NCBI RefSeq assembly: GCF_958295425.1
Contig: NC_081146.1
Coordinates: 22,515,458 to 22,579,457, forward strand
DNA: 64,000 bases
Direction of reading: 5' to 3'
Source of the DNA: Solea solea
Lineage: Eukaryota > Chordata > Actinopteri > Pleuronectiformes > Soleidae
In this document: positions 34,721-46,518 of the stretch, piece by piece
Position numbering within the stretch: position 1 is the first letter of the stretch
Layout of the letters: every line of letters starts with the position of its first letter
Program-made: the position numbers and the translations under genes
Notes under the pieces: generated by a model
Databases searched by the model: none
The model's input: the letters and a program-made list of their open reading frames with translations, nothing else
What the model was told of the DNA's origin: nothing

Positions 34721-37700
34721 TGACAATCTGGAGTAGTTGCCTCAAGTACTCGAGTTCAGTAGGGATGTGTACTGAGTTTGGTACACATTTTAGTACCTGG
34801 TGGTTCATCTCATTGAAGAATATAAACTTCAAGAGTTTATAGAGAGAGAAGGAGAGTAGAGCAGCTGCCTCTGCGTCACAGAGACTTGTGAACTGATCTT
34901 GGGTCTGACAGAAAACACACGTTAAAACAGTCAAACTCAAGCACAAATTAATTTGTAATGTTCAGGATCTTCGGGAGATTTCAGTCGGCTTCACCACCGG
35001 TGCCATCAGGCGCCGCAAGTGAACCAACCCGTCTGCTGAGCCGGTGACAGGGACTGTCTTTGTATGAACCCATCTTTATAAAGGACAGATTAAAGCAGAA
35101 AAGGGTGTGAATGAACAGCTCTTAACCGTTGCACCTCCCTCTGTCCTGTCTGTGTGTGTTTCTAATGTACTGTACATGACAGAAAGACTAAAAGATGCAG
35201 GTGTTACTGATAATGAACTCAAGGCACCAGTATCAACTCAAATGTAAATAGTACCCGCATTTACTTATGTGATTATTTTAGTATTTGCTTCATTATCCAT
35301 TAGGTCCATGACAAATATGGCATTTATTATTTAGTAAATACTAAAAGTTTGTAAAGTGATGCACTGTGACGTTCATACAACAAACAACCGACAAGGGCCT
35401 CAACTGCCTCAGCAGGGACACTGATGAATTGGTGGCAGTTGTTGAAGGCATATTAGGGCAAAGGGTGACCTGGGAGGGGTTTGCTGGCCGTGAGTGGACT
35501 GTGTGAGTGTTTGGCAAAGGGTGGTGGGGGGTGACGAGAAGCAGCAGCAGCAACAGCAGCAGCACTGGGGAGGGAGGGGGGGGTGTCCAGTGAGGAGGGT
35601 AATTTGGGGCGTCCAGAGTGAGGCGTTCCAGCAGCAGTTGTCACTTGAGCAGTCGATGGTCGAGTGGCACATGTCCTGCTCTGAGTTGGACCCTCTTGTC
35701 TCTTCAGGACTCTTTCCCTCCGCGATCGGGGACTTGGACTATCTTGTACTTGGACGTCCTTTCAAAATCGACTGGCCTTCGTCCAGATTCAAGACGCTGT
35801 GTCAGAGCGCGTCCACAACACCGTTCGGTATCTTTAACCTTTGACGGTGAGAGCGATGAATCGAGAAAATGTGTGTGTGTGTGTGTGTGTTTCTGTAATT
35901 GTGTCTGAACTGATATGAGCTCAGCTTTGCTTAAAGAGGAAAAAGTCAAACTCAGTGGCTGTTTCTAAGTGTTTGCTCTGCCTGGGTTGAACTAACCTCT
36001 CGCCAAATGTTTCATGCTTGGTTTAAGATGAGGAGATGGTCTCTAACACGCTGTTGGCTCCTTCTAATCAGTCCAGTTAGCCATGAGTGGGTTACCCCAC
36101 TGGCGCCTCTGAGGACTTACCGAGTCAGATAGTAAGGAGTGCGAGGCGACTTTCTGTGTGGCCTGTTCTCCGTCATCAGCCGCCAAGGCTGATACCTTCC
36201 CAACCCCCCAGCTCCAGAACTGTCTGAAAGAGGATCGAGGCTTGAGGGGGGGGGGAGCTGTTGTTAAGATTTATGGTGGTTAGCTTGTGTTGTTGTGGGG
36301 CTAATGACATCACACCTGTTCCTTCTCTTTCTTTCTTCAATCGGAGGCTTATGTGGCCATTAATGTGTCGAGTGAGTGCCCTTCACACCTGTTGGAACCA
36401 CGGAGTGCACTTCCAATCGTCTATCAAACACTTTGAAGCTGTGTAACTGTGGCTTTACTGTGACTTTGGTGTTTCATCGTCTCTCACACCTCGTGTTTTT
36501 TCAAAGCCAAGGAAAATAAGCGTTCAGTGGCCTGGGGACGTTTCTGTAGAGCGCAGGCCATCGCTGCTTCATCTTCATTTGTGTACATAAGAAAACTGTT
36601 TGTCCACCTCAGTGTCTCCTGTTCCCCTCCTTACAGACGTGTGCGAGATGATCGCGCGAGTCTTCAGTCGACGCCGGCCTATACAATTATTAAGGTGTTG
36701 GCTAAACACGGCTCAATCAAGGGGAGCGTCAATTGCTCCGCGTGCCTGTTTCTACAAGTTTATTGGCCCTGCGTCGTTTTAAAGTGCCTCAGAAGACGAG
36801 GTGACGGACTCGCAGGTCTCCGAGCAGCTGCTCACCACTTGTTTTGAAGGGTATCTTGACAACAAAGCCCCCCCGGCTCAGTCTCATGTGGCCGGATTGA
36901 AGGATGCCTCTCTGAGCTCATGCTTCTAAATGACCACATGTATAAACAGTTAGTTTGTTAAGCGTCGCTGCAGAAGACCTGTTTTCTTCAGGGAGGGATT
37001 ATCTGTTGAAAGGATTGCAGCAGTGAGTGTGTGTGTGTGTGTGTGTGTGTGCGTGCCAGACTCTCGGCTGAGTGTTTATTGTTATCGAGTGCTGTCGGCA
37101 TACTTGCGGTGCCCAAATGCCCAAAGTCAGTGACGGGGTGAATCTCACCAAACCAAACATTTTGTTGCGTGCACTAAATATAGGCAGGTATTATTCTTCT
37201 TCAAACAACGGCATTCCTCCTCCCACTCACCTGCGCGCTTGAAAATAAACTGCATAGCACAGCATGTGTAATGAATGGCGTGGCATTTGACTCGCTCGTC
37301 TGTGAGAACATGTTGGACCGGTGATGGCAAACCTTTAAATACACACACACACACACACACACGCCCCGTGTCCTCGAGTGTCACGTTGATGTCATCGTGT
37401 TTTGTCTCGAGGGCATTTTTCTCGTTTACAGACCTTTTGTTGTTGACAAAGGGAAACTGTGTGTGGGAGAAAACCTGCCTTTATCTCAATAGGTGCATTC
37501 CTAAAACTCGGAGGAATCGCGCCGTACCGATCATCAGACAAACCAAAGCAAACCTGTAGTTTACAGGAAACGCTGCCGTGGAAATAAACACCTCACACTC
37601 GACTCTTATTAGCATAATGAGACATAGGTGCAGTTGACATTTAATACTCAAGTCAATTTGTTCGCAGCTGCAGCTAATGATCATTTACACTATCAATTTA

Positions 37701-39761
37701 CTGCGTATGGAAGTTAGTGTCTACAAAATGATACGGACGAGAAACTTGACCCTTCAGCTTCATATATAAGAGCATTAAAAGAGCACGTTGCACATGGATT
37801 ATTGTACAAAGTATTTAGTGGTTGGCCAAATGATGAGTATAGTATCATTATTATGGACGATTAGAAACGGCTTACCTAATTATAACCTGAAACTTGTGTC
37901 AATTTGGAGACATTTTTAGTTACTAATAAATGAATTGTTTTCATTTCTGTAGATAGATTCACATCTGTACAGTGTACATATACACTGTACCTTGTGACCT
38001 TGAAAAGGACGGCCTCCCAACAACACAATAGTGAGCCAGCCATTACTCTGCATTCAAAAGAAAGAAAAGAAGATGTTGCTGCCAGATATTCCCTGTGTTT
38101 TGTTATTTATAAGTACAAAAACCTTCCCCATTGTGTCTTCCAGGTTAATGTAATGGAATGAAATAGCGATCCTTTAGGAGCATCCGTCTGTTTTCTCCCT
38201 CTCTCGCCTCAGGACATGTCTGCTTAATGTTTAACACTTCCACCACTCCACCAGCTCTATACAGCCGAATAAGATCAGTCAAACAATAACAGTGCAGGTG
38301 ATCACTACAGTAAAACACCAAATGAACTGGGCCTTCAGTTAGTGCCTCATAAAACCACTGACGACTAAAACAATATTTAATTTCCCCTGTAAGAGGTGTT
38401 CGTGATTAACCATTAGTCTATTTATTGCCATTCATTATCTTTACTGATTAAGATTGCATTACTTAATTAACACCTGTTTTTATATGTGGCTCATTTCTCT
38501 GGACCTTACATACGATCAGATTTGACCTACGCACATGGCCACTTCCTGTCCACTTCCACTGGCATCGAACAAAAGAAGTGAACCTCACCGCCATGTGTGT
38601 TTATTTTATAACTAAAATTAACGACAAAATATCACACTTTACAAATTGTTTGGACAGGAAGTAGCCTCGCTTTTCACATGCATAGACCAAATGGTATGAA
38701 TCAGGGCAGTGACGGCGACAGCACACCAGCCAACTTTCTGTCCTCGGAATGCAAATGTGCCAAATTAGACACGTAATGGACATCTGTGTCGTCAGAGGGA
38801 GAGTCTTTACAGTCTGACTTTACGACGTTTTAGCAACACATCCCTTAAATGTAATGTATGAAGTTTTACAGAATGATCAGCAACTGCATGAAACCTTCTT
38901 CCCCGCGTTTCATCCCGGCACCATGACTGTGCTCATGATCTTGGCGCTGGTGGAAATGGAAATTGTAGAAACGCTTGGTGCCAACGGACGCATTGTTCCA
39001 CCGGCACCTTTCACAGGAAGGGGGTGTGTCCTGTCAGTTGAATTAACTGCGTGTGCAGCCGGCGGTGATGTAACGCGACAGGTCAAACCACATAGTCCGC
39101 GTCGGCGATGCGATGACAGGGACAAGCCTCCCGAGTCAACAACGAACCACGCTCAACGTTTTTTGTGAGACCTGCCAACAAGTCCGCTGTGCTCCGCATG
39201 CTTTCTGAGTGGTGGCACAAAAGGCATCATTATGTGAGCATGTGTGTTTATGATGAGATGCACATACATTGTTGTATTATGGCTGTTATTGCTGTATTTG
39301 TGCCAGAGGCTGTGAGTGCAAACGGTGCATCAGTGACAGACAGGGCACACTGTGTTAAGTGCGTGGGTGTGTTTTCTTTGTGAGTGTGTTTGTTTTTATG
39401 TATTTGTGCGCGCTCGGGTAGATTGTGGTATTGACAGTGGCCCCGTCAGTGGAGGCGTGATTCATGAGCCATGAGGGATCTCTCTTTCCAGCCCCTCCCT
39501 TCCCCTGAAGTACCACCTTAGAAGTGCTGCCCTTGCACTGCATCAACCCTCCCCTCTCACCCCCACCTCTCCAAAGTCTCGCCCATGATTGGTTAAGAGG
39601 AGGAGGGGGGGGGGGGGGGTCATATTCCACTGCCAGGGTTGGCAGCTCACATGCGCAGCCACAATAACAATTGCTTGCCAGACTTCAGTTACAAGGCCAG
39701 CAGCTCCATCCGCCATCCCCCTCCTCCAGTCTTCACTCCACCTGCTTAAACCGCCACCACA

Positions 39762-39789
39762 ATATCAACCGTAGGGTTTTTGTTGATAT
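39762..39789. other. Perfect 8-bp hairpin upstream of the candidate alternative promoter
   Basis: The arms atatcaac (39762-39769) and gttgatat (39782-39789) are separated by 12 bases (cgtagggttttt). The hairpin may be chance. Confidence 0.3.
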
Positions 39790-39983
39790 GCTGGGGGACT
39801 GAAGCTGGGGTGTGGTGGGATCTGTGTCCAATGGTTTCCCAGGAACATGAGGCAACAGGCTGTAAATATCACACAGTTGGTGCTGGCAGAACACCCTCAA
39901 GGTTGGGCTGCAAACCGAGCTTTGCTGGCTGGATCACATGAGGAAATTCAGCGGCCCAGTTAGACGCCAAACTCCCACCAGCC

Positions 39984-40213
39984 CATTGGTGCCCCAATGA
40001 GGAGCCAGCCTTTAAGATTCTTCCTCACACACCCTCCCTTATATATATATATATAACTCAATTCATGATGATCATGGCTCTCAATACTGGCAGGTGTGTT
40101 TGATCATTGGAGTTAATCTGGTAGCTCTGGATTATTTAAGTAGTGTTGTATCAGGTGTAGTCAGTGTGTTGCATACCTGTGCGCTCCCTGTGCTGAGAAG
40201 CAGCTGGCGGCAG
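39984..40213 (+). promoter_or_regulatory. Possible alternative promoter and leader exon of mef2d
   Basis: A near-perfect palindrome with two CCAAT words, CATTGGTGCCCCAATG, lies at 39984-39999. A TATA-like run (ttatatatatatata) lies at about 40039-40055. About 140 bases from roughly 40080 to 40213 contain no ATG and end in a strong donor, CAG followed by gtgagc at 40214. This would give a second non-coding first exon about 6 kb upstream of the coding exon. The order CCAAT, TATA, ATG-free leader, donor is suggestive, but no transcript evidence is available. Confidence 0.3.
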
Positions 40214-42950
40214 GTGAGCGTAAGTCCAGTGAAGCTGCCAGCACGGGCAACAGTAGAAACACTCACACTAACAAGCAACCGATTTCGTGGTGAACTCTGG
40301 GTAAATAATGGACTCTGCAATTATTTACATCACACCGCCCGATGCTAATGCTAACGCCACACCCTTACCCTTCCAGTGACAACAACGCTGTCTTTAGCCG
40401 GTAAACTGCAGAGTGGAACAGTTGTCACAATGTCAGATTGCGTCCCGTTTGTCCGTCCCTCCAGGTTCTTGTAAACTCTCAGCGACTCTCTGGAGTAAGA
40501 TGAAGGTAAAGCTGAAGATGTCAGGATACTGCAGGTCTGGAATAATGTCCTCTACGCCTGTTTACAAACTCGTAAAAAAGCACACCGGTGGGGGCTTTAC
40601 GAGGATCAGATGTATTCACTCTTGTCAATTTCTGTGATATATCGGTCGATCTCCGTGGATTTTGAGCTCCAGTTCTGTTCATTTTTGCCACATCTTAGGC
40701 TGCCAACACGGCGGTTCAGAGGGACTGAGTCACGTGACGCCTGGAGCTTTATTTATAGAGAAAATCAGTGTTTCTAGCTCTTGGGGACACACATGCGAAA
40801 TGCTGGGCTACTGTTGCCTCATTTGGTTTGTGTTACTCACGTTTATCTGCAGTAAGAATTTCAAGCCCAGCAGTAGCCGAGCAGATTTTCTTAATGGACT
40901 TTGGTGTGGGAGTGAGTGCTTTACGAAGCAACACAAACTTAAGTGGCAAATATAGTACATTCATGAGAGAGTGTGATATCTATTTATATTACGACAGTTA
41001 AACAGCAGTTGTTATTGTTAGCACACATTTCGAAGAGGTGAGTGTGTCGAGTTAAATGAGACGTTGCCCAAAGCCCAGTATTAAAAACCAAAGATCATTT
41101 TAAGTGTCATCAGTGTGATGATTCATTTTCACGTGTAACCTGTTTGTTTATTAAAGCTGAACTGGAACCTGGAAACTTCCTTTGGTCCAAAACTCTTTGA
41201 GACTGTGACGGTGCACGCTGCCACAATCACAGACACCCGCTGATGTGATTTCTCGTTTATTCTCATGTCCCAGACAGGCCGGTTTGAGTGACAAATGGAT
41301 ATTGGTGAGCTATTGATCCACCTGGGCTTCAAACTGAGAGACCGATCAGTCACTTTGATACGCTGCCACAGAGGTCATGACTGCAACATGCAGGCGGGTT
41401 TGCACTCTTACTGAAACCTGATGCCTTCAAATCCTTCGGGGGTCGTCTCTGTTGACTCCTCTGATATTTGGCAATACAAGAACTCGCTCACATATCCGTG
41501 AGTGTGTCTTATCAAATGTTTATGTAATTAGTAAAAGCTCTCATGACAAATATGTTTGCACGCTTTGCTTTTTAAGCGACTGAGACACAGATGATTCACT
41601 GTGTTTGCCCCGAGCTGCAAATAATGCAGTTGTGATATGATTTGCAAAATTATGCAACTCATGTTCATGAAGATAAAAACAAAAATGTAGCTTTTTGGGA
41701 ATTTCACCACAATGGTGTTTTGTCACAGTGCAGTGGGTATTGCACATTGGATATTATGATATAGATGATTTTGCAAAGAGAAAACTCAATATTTCCTGAT
41801 TTGTTTGGCAACTATAAATGTTACCCAAAAGCCAGATGACCCCAAAATGTCTCCTGCCACGTCAACGTCGGCAATCAACGACCAGTGATTCATGGAGCAA
41901 ATGTAAGAGGGAAGCGTTTACACTGAAGCACACAGATAATTGTGATCCTCACTCTTGGGTCATGATTATCGCTCGCTTTCTGTGGCCAACTGTATTGGGC
42001 GGCGTTTTCCTCACAAATAAGACTAAATAAGATCAATTGCTTCGGTTATTTCCTTTAATTAGTTTGAGTGTGAGGCGAGTTCAGGGTTTTTTTTGTTTTT
42101 GTTTCACAATGGCGTTTTAATTAGCATTTCTTCTAATACAGTCTTGTATGGATGCATCAGCTGCTTCCATTTCCTGTTTCAGGACAGATGTGATCATTCA
42201 GGACCTCTTTATGTTACATGATAGCGCTGGCAGTCACATGCAGCACACGTTATGATTTAAAAGAGCATGGGTTACCTGTTGTTTGTGAGTCATGGCACAG
42301 TCACTGCTTTCCTGCAGGTTGTGACACATTCAGCCCCGCGGCAGCGACGCTGGTGTCGATGTATCAGTAATATCAAGGAGAGCGGTGTTGGAGAGGACGG
42401 CAGGGCAGGTTGTCTGGTGGAAGGTCAACGGTTCACAATCCGGCTGGGAAAAATCTGGTGGACATGCTCTTTACCAAGTCAGTTGACCTCTTAATGCTCA
42501 TGGGAAGCCTCTTATTTTCCAGCTGGGGATGACTGTGGTCGCACTGGGAGACGAGGAAACAAACGTTAAAGCGTTTTTTGTAGCTGGGAAAAAAAGAGAG
42601 ATATCTCCCATTAACTTTCTCCTCGTGAATTAATGTTAAAATCAGAATATTTCCCTCACAGCTCATGTCTTTCCACCCACACAGTTGGAATAAGAGATTG
42701 AAGCTTTGAAATTTTTAATGGCCGCTGCAACAGATGTCGGGGATAACGATGCAATGCTACATTTCCTAACTGTTCTTTTACAGACTAATCTTTGTTGCAG
42801 GCTGCCCCGAGGTTATGACCTGATTTGCCCTCTCTTAAGCTTAGTGAACACTCGGAAATGGCATTCAGGTTTCGTTTTTAAGATCCTTTTCTAATGCTCT
42901 GTGATGTGTTTACTGCTTTCTCTTTCTTGAATGATGAATGATTTGTGAAG

Positions 42951-42966
42951 CCATATATATATATGG
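42951..42966. other. 16-bp A/T-rich palindrome CCATATATATATATGG
   Basis: A perfect palindrome that looks like a CArG box but has twelve A/T bases instead of six, so SRF binding is not expected. Confidence 0.5.
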
Positions 42967-44044
42967 TCAAGGTGTTTATTTCAGTGTCTTTAGACCTTTT
43001 GTCAGTGTAAAGCTTCCTTGTGTAGCACCAGCTTTCTAAAGGCTTTGGAGCTCATGTAAAGCTAAATGATTCAAAATGCAGTCTGTATTTATCCTGCTTA
43101 TCCACAGCTGATTTTAATAGAGCAGTAATATTCTAGCATCTTTACTTAAAAACTGATGAAATATAGCATATGTTGCAGCTCTTCTTTTGAAGTTTGTGCA
43201 ATTTCCTCAAAAGCTCTGACTTCCCTTTACCCCAGAAAGAGAGTATGTTATTGGCCCCATGTGAATTCACTGTTTTAGGCGTTCCCCAGGGTTCTAATCT
43301 CGGCCTGCTGTAGAATCCTAATTATCAGCGTTTATCTTTTCGTTGTCCAGAGCCTCTCTGTCACCCTCGTAAGCTCGGCGAGGCAGCAGACACACTCCAG
43401 GCCCTCCGCTTCCCATGTGAGAGAGCAGAGATTCTGCCTGACATCAGACATGGGAAGTGAGCTCCGGCAGCATGAAGGGTAAAAGGTTGAGACTTGTCCA
43501 CCGCGGGCAGATAAAGCAGCCTTTTCATGTGCGATCAGCCCGCAGCCTATAGACAAATCCCACAGTGCTCTCTGCCTTTGAACTTCACCACAACTGGAGC
43601 GAATCCCCGCTCCGCGCAGGCTAATGAAGGCTATGAGCGTGCACACGTTGTTATTATTTAGTTAAAATACATTGCCGACACCTCTTTACTCGTGTAATTT
43701 GAAACTTAATGAATGTTCAACATACTGGAGACACCTGTTCTTTTCTCTCTGACATGCACTAATGAGGTGATACAGGTGGAATACATTATCCCTTACTCAT
43801 ACCGCTTATTAAATTTGTGCCAGTCAAACAGGAGGTGAAGAGAAGCAGAGGAGTTTAAGACAGATTTCCACAGAAAACAATTGTGCCAAAGGGGCTGGAA
43901 CCAAATATTAGATTGATGTTGCCAGTAGTTTGTACAATCAGTTCCTGCAGTGCGCTGCTGAAACCAGGCTCAGACAGCCTCCAGTTCTTCATCAAGCCTG
44001 TTAACAAAGCGATTATGACACTCATAACTCCCTCTTTTCTTAAA

Positions 44045-44070
44045 CCCCCCCCCCCCCCCCCCCCCCCCCC
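44045..44070. repeat. 26-base poly-C run
   Basis: An unbroken C tract from 44045 to 44070. Such runs are length-variable and prone to sequencing error; on the minus strand it is a G tract. Confidence 0.97.
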
Positions 44071-44667
44071 GCTCTCCTCCATCATCCGTCTTGTCATCAT
44101 CCGGTGCATAATTCATGAGCAAATTGTCGCCAAAGCTAAGTCGGATGCATCCACTCCTTAGCCAGTGTGTTGTTCAGCGCTCACAGCAGCACAAAAGGCT
44201 CGTCAGTCCCATGACAGACTATTTTGCATTCTTTGTTTCATTAGAATGGACGTAAATGGAGGGCGTTCTTCTTGTGCTGCTCTCCCAGGTAGCTGGAATG
44301 CAAACAATGCCGAGGAGCGGGTGTGAAGTCTGTTTTTGTATGGGCTCAAACTGGGGATGTTCAGATGCAGAAGTGACGTTCACAAGCGCGCCTGAAGTTT
44401 GTTGTGGAACAGCGTGGGTCGGGCTCGGCAAACCACCCATACCTGCACCTTACAACGGCCGTCGTGACGAGCTGCTGCACCTCTCAGGACGTCAGAGGAG
44501 AGGAGATACACTGGCGTTATGATTGAACTGTCAGTGGTCGGGTCAAACTTCATTTTCTGTGCTGTTGGTTGGGAATCGCACGGGAACTCAAGAGTGTGAT
44601 ATTGGACACGCGGCCCACAACAGTGAGAGCGTCACAACACAGCAGCTCCGCAATAATCATTACTAGG

Positions 44668-44825
44668 GCGGTGACTGGCAATTGTTTTCATAATCCATGA
44701 ATCAATTTGTCATTTGGGCCATAAAATGTAAGAACAATATTCATTTTTAATGATTTCTTTGTTGCATGGAGAAAAGAAACCAGAAAATATTCCCATTTAA
44801 GAAGATGCAAAATCAGATAACTTTT
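44668..44825 (+). repeat. A/T-rich dispersed repeat copy
   Basis: It carries 'gggccataaaatgtaag', 'tttttaatgatttctttg', 'aaagaaaccagaaaatattc' and 'tttaagaagatgcaaaat'. Confidence 0.75.
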
Positions 44826-45117
44826 TTTTTAATAAACAAAAAAAACATACATTTGGACATAGATTTAATTATTTGTGATAAAAAAAAAAATTACAATGAT
44901 ATAAAAAATGTAAACTCACGGCTTTCCAGATACTTCAGCTCTGTAATTCCACCACTTGGCTCCCACTGTCGTCTGTGTGCACAGGGAGTCTGTACATGTA
45001 TATACAGTATATATTTAGCCAGAGTGCTATTTTTACAGCTGAACCACAAATAGTAGCGACAGGGCCGAAAACAGCCTTTGCTTCTGTTGCCATTCCTGAG
45101 CTACTGCTGCGGCCGCC

Positions 45118-45146
45118 CGCATTCATTCATTCATTCATTCATTCAT
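45118..45146. repeat. (ATTC)n short tandem repeat
   Basis: About seven ATTC units directly after a GC-rich 'gcggccgcccgc' word. Confidence 0.9.
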
Positions 45147-46138
45147 GAGTTTGTATGTATTTGCAGAAACATTAAACTTCTGTGCTTCGCTCCTTTTGAA
45201 ATCTGAAATTCTCTGTGTTCCCATTGTCGGATCTTTAATCATCGCATAGATTTGCAGACCACAGTTATTTCACGGTTAGTTAGCCACATGGCTGAATCAG
45301 ACACACATTTTTACACTCTATATCTCTGTCACGGGGAATTAGGCCAGTGTTCAGTTTAGTTAATAAGGCATAATGTTATTACTGCACACAGAACAGCAGA
45401 GGCCAGTCTGTCTTTCATGTGTCATCTGTGGAAATCTGCCCACTCATACCTGCTTTGCAGACATGTCCCACGTCTGTCCTGGTAGTTTGGAAAATGTGAA
45501 TAGGACACGTGTGGAAAATTGCTTTAAATCCTTCACGTCTTTGGAGGTTTTTTTGTTTTTTTTTTTGAATGTGGAAAAGTTTCCGTCTCGTGTCGTGCGG
45601 TCCTGCTGCCGCTGTGCCCACGCGTCACATTAAGCGCAGACGAAAAATCTGCGTCCTGTCAGAAGAAAGTGGAAATGCACCCTGAGTGGGACGGTGTTTG
45701 GAAACGGAAAATATGTAAAATCCACAGACTCGGCGACTCCTCTCTGCCCTGTCTTTGATTGGGAAAATTCACATTCGGCACGTTAAGCAGCCCCGGCTGG
45801 GCAGCCGGTTGCCGCGGGCGACCAGCAGATCAGTGATGTGGCGGTGATGCCTCTAATGAAGCTGACACAGCACAGCCTCCCTCCTCATGGGGCCCGAGGG
45901 CCTCCTGCTCTGCATGGAGCACCACAAACAACCCCCCCCCCCTCCATGTTCCAGCCTAAAGTGCTTTTGATTTGATGGCGCCGCCGATGCTCGGCTGCAT
46001 CATTTATTCTCTCATGTATGAGTGGTCAAGGCAAAGATGGTGTTTTTATTAGTAAAAGTGGGTCACGGTAAATACAAATAAAAGCTCCTCTTCCTCCTTT
46101 TTTTATACATAAATTGCCTCTTGTGTGTTGTTTTCCAG

Positions 46139-46464
46139 GAGCTGCCCAGCTTAGGTGAAGGGGAGGGCAGAGCATCCCAGTTCAGCCTGAGTGTGGACGA
46201 CCTGGCTCCCAGAAACAGGACCATGATCTGAAGAGGGTGCCACACACACTGAAACCCATTCTTCCTCTTCTCCTCCTCCTCCTCCCTCTTTTTTATTTTA
46301 TTTTCTTTTATTTTATTTTTTAAACAAACAAACCAAAAACTACACGGTGACATCCTTCCTGCTGGGCCACTCCAGCAAAGTCTACCCGAGAGACTTCATC
46401 AACTACATTTGACCTCTGACCCCACGCCACTCGCCGCTGCTCCTCCCACCACCACACCGGCATC
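46139..46464 (+). other. mef2d: 5' UTR part of the first coding exon of mef2d
   Basis: A long pyrimidine-rich tract ending ttttccag at 46138 is a strong splice acceptor, so the exon probably starts at 46139 and runs through the start codon into 46518. The leader holds one upstream ATG (46223), which opens a two-codon frame ending in TGA at 46229-46231. It also contains a pyrimidine and A/T low-complexity tract at about 46260-46325. A weaker internal AG at about 46372 (gggccactccag) could serve as an alternative acceptor. The acceptor choice is inferred from the sequence alone; transcript data would settle it. Confidence 0.7.
46223..46231 (+). promoter_or_regulatory. Two-codon upstream ORF in the mef2d leader
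   Basis: The only ATG in the leader exon before the MEF2D start is at 46223. It reads Met-Ile-stop. The context is gaccATGA (A at -3), better than average. A ribosome that starts here would stop at once, which in other genes can hold back scanning and reduce main-frame translation. Confidence 0.45.
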
Positions 46465-46518
46465 ATGGGGAGGAAAAAGATTCAGATTCAGAGGATCACG
46501 GATGAACGCAACAAACAG
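46465..46518 (+). CDS. mef2d: MEF2D, first coding exon (residues 1-18, start of MADS box)
   Basis: This exon reads MGRKKIQIQRITDERNKQ and is followed directly by a GT splice donor (CAG then gtcagt at 46519). It is the N-terminal arm and start of helix 1 of the MADS box, which contacts DNA in the minor groove. The ATG has a good Kozak context (A at -3, G at +4). The I-Q-R-I-T string separates MEF2D from MEF2A and MEF2C, which have I-T-R-I-M here. The exon ends in phase 0 after codon 18, the boundary conserved in vertebrate MEF2 genes. Residue 17 is lysine where vertebrate MEF2 proteins usually have arginine; the change is conservative and basic. If the intron were retained, the frame would run on to a stop at 46653 and give a useless 62-residue product, so splicing to 54731 is required. 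Confidence 0.95.

Larger units (their letters stand above)
11052..46138 (+). other. Putative intron 1 of mef2d (about 35 kb), no coding genes seen
   Basis: The span starts with gtaagt and ends with ttttccag, provided the promoter assignment above is right. Long open frames here are low-complexity or repeat-derived. It holds many copies of an A/T-rich dispersed repeat, two repeat families also found in the upstream flank, a (GCT)12 tract, large GT, TA and GA tracts, and a 26-base poly-C. Apparently unique stretches with possible regulatory motifs lie around 17280-17360, 21650-21810, 26110-26400, 30170-30190, 33750-34080, 36600-36840, 38900-39170 and 39560-40215. Whether these are conserved cannot be judged from one genome. 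Confidence 0.55.

Noticed and set aside
42951..42966. CCATATATATATATGG as a CArG box
   Set aside because: The A/T core has 12 bases rather than six, so it does not fit the SRF consensus.
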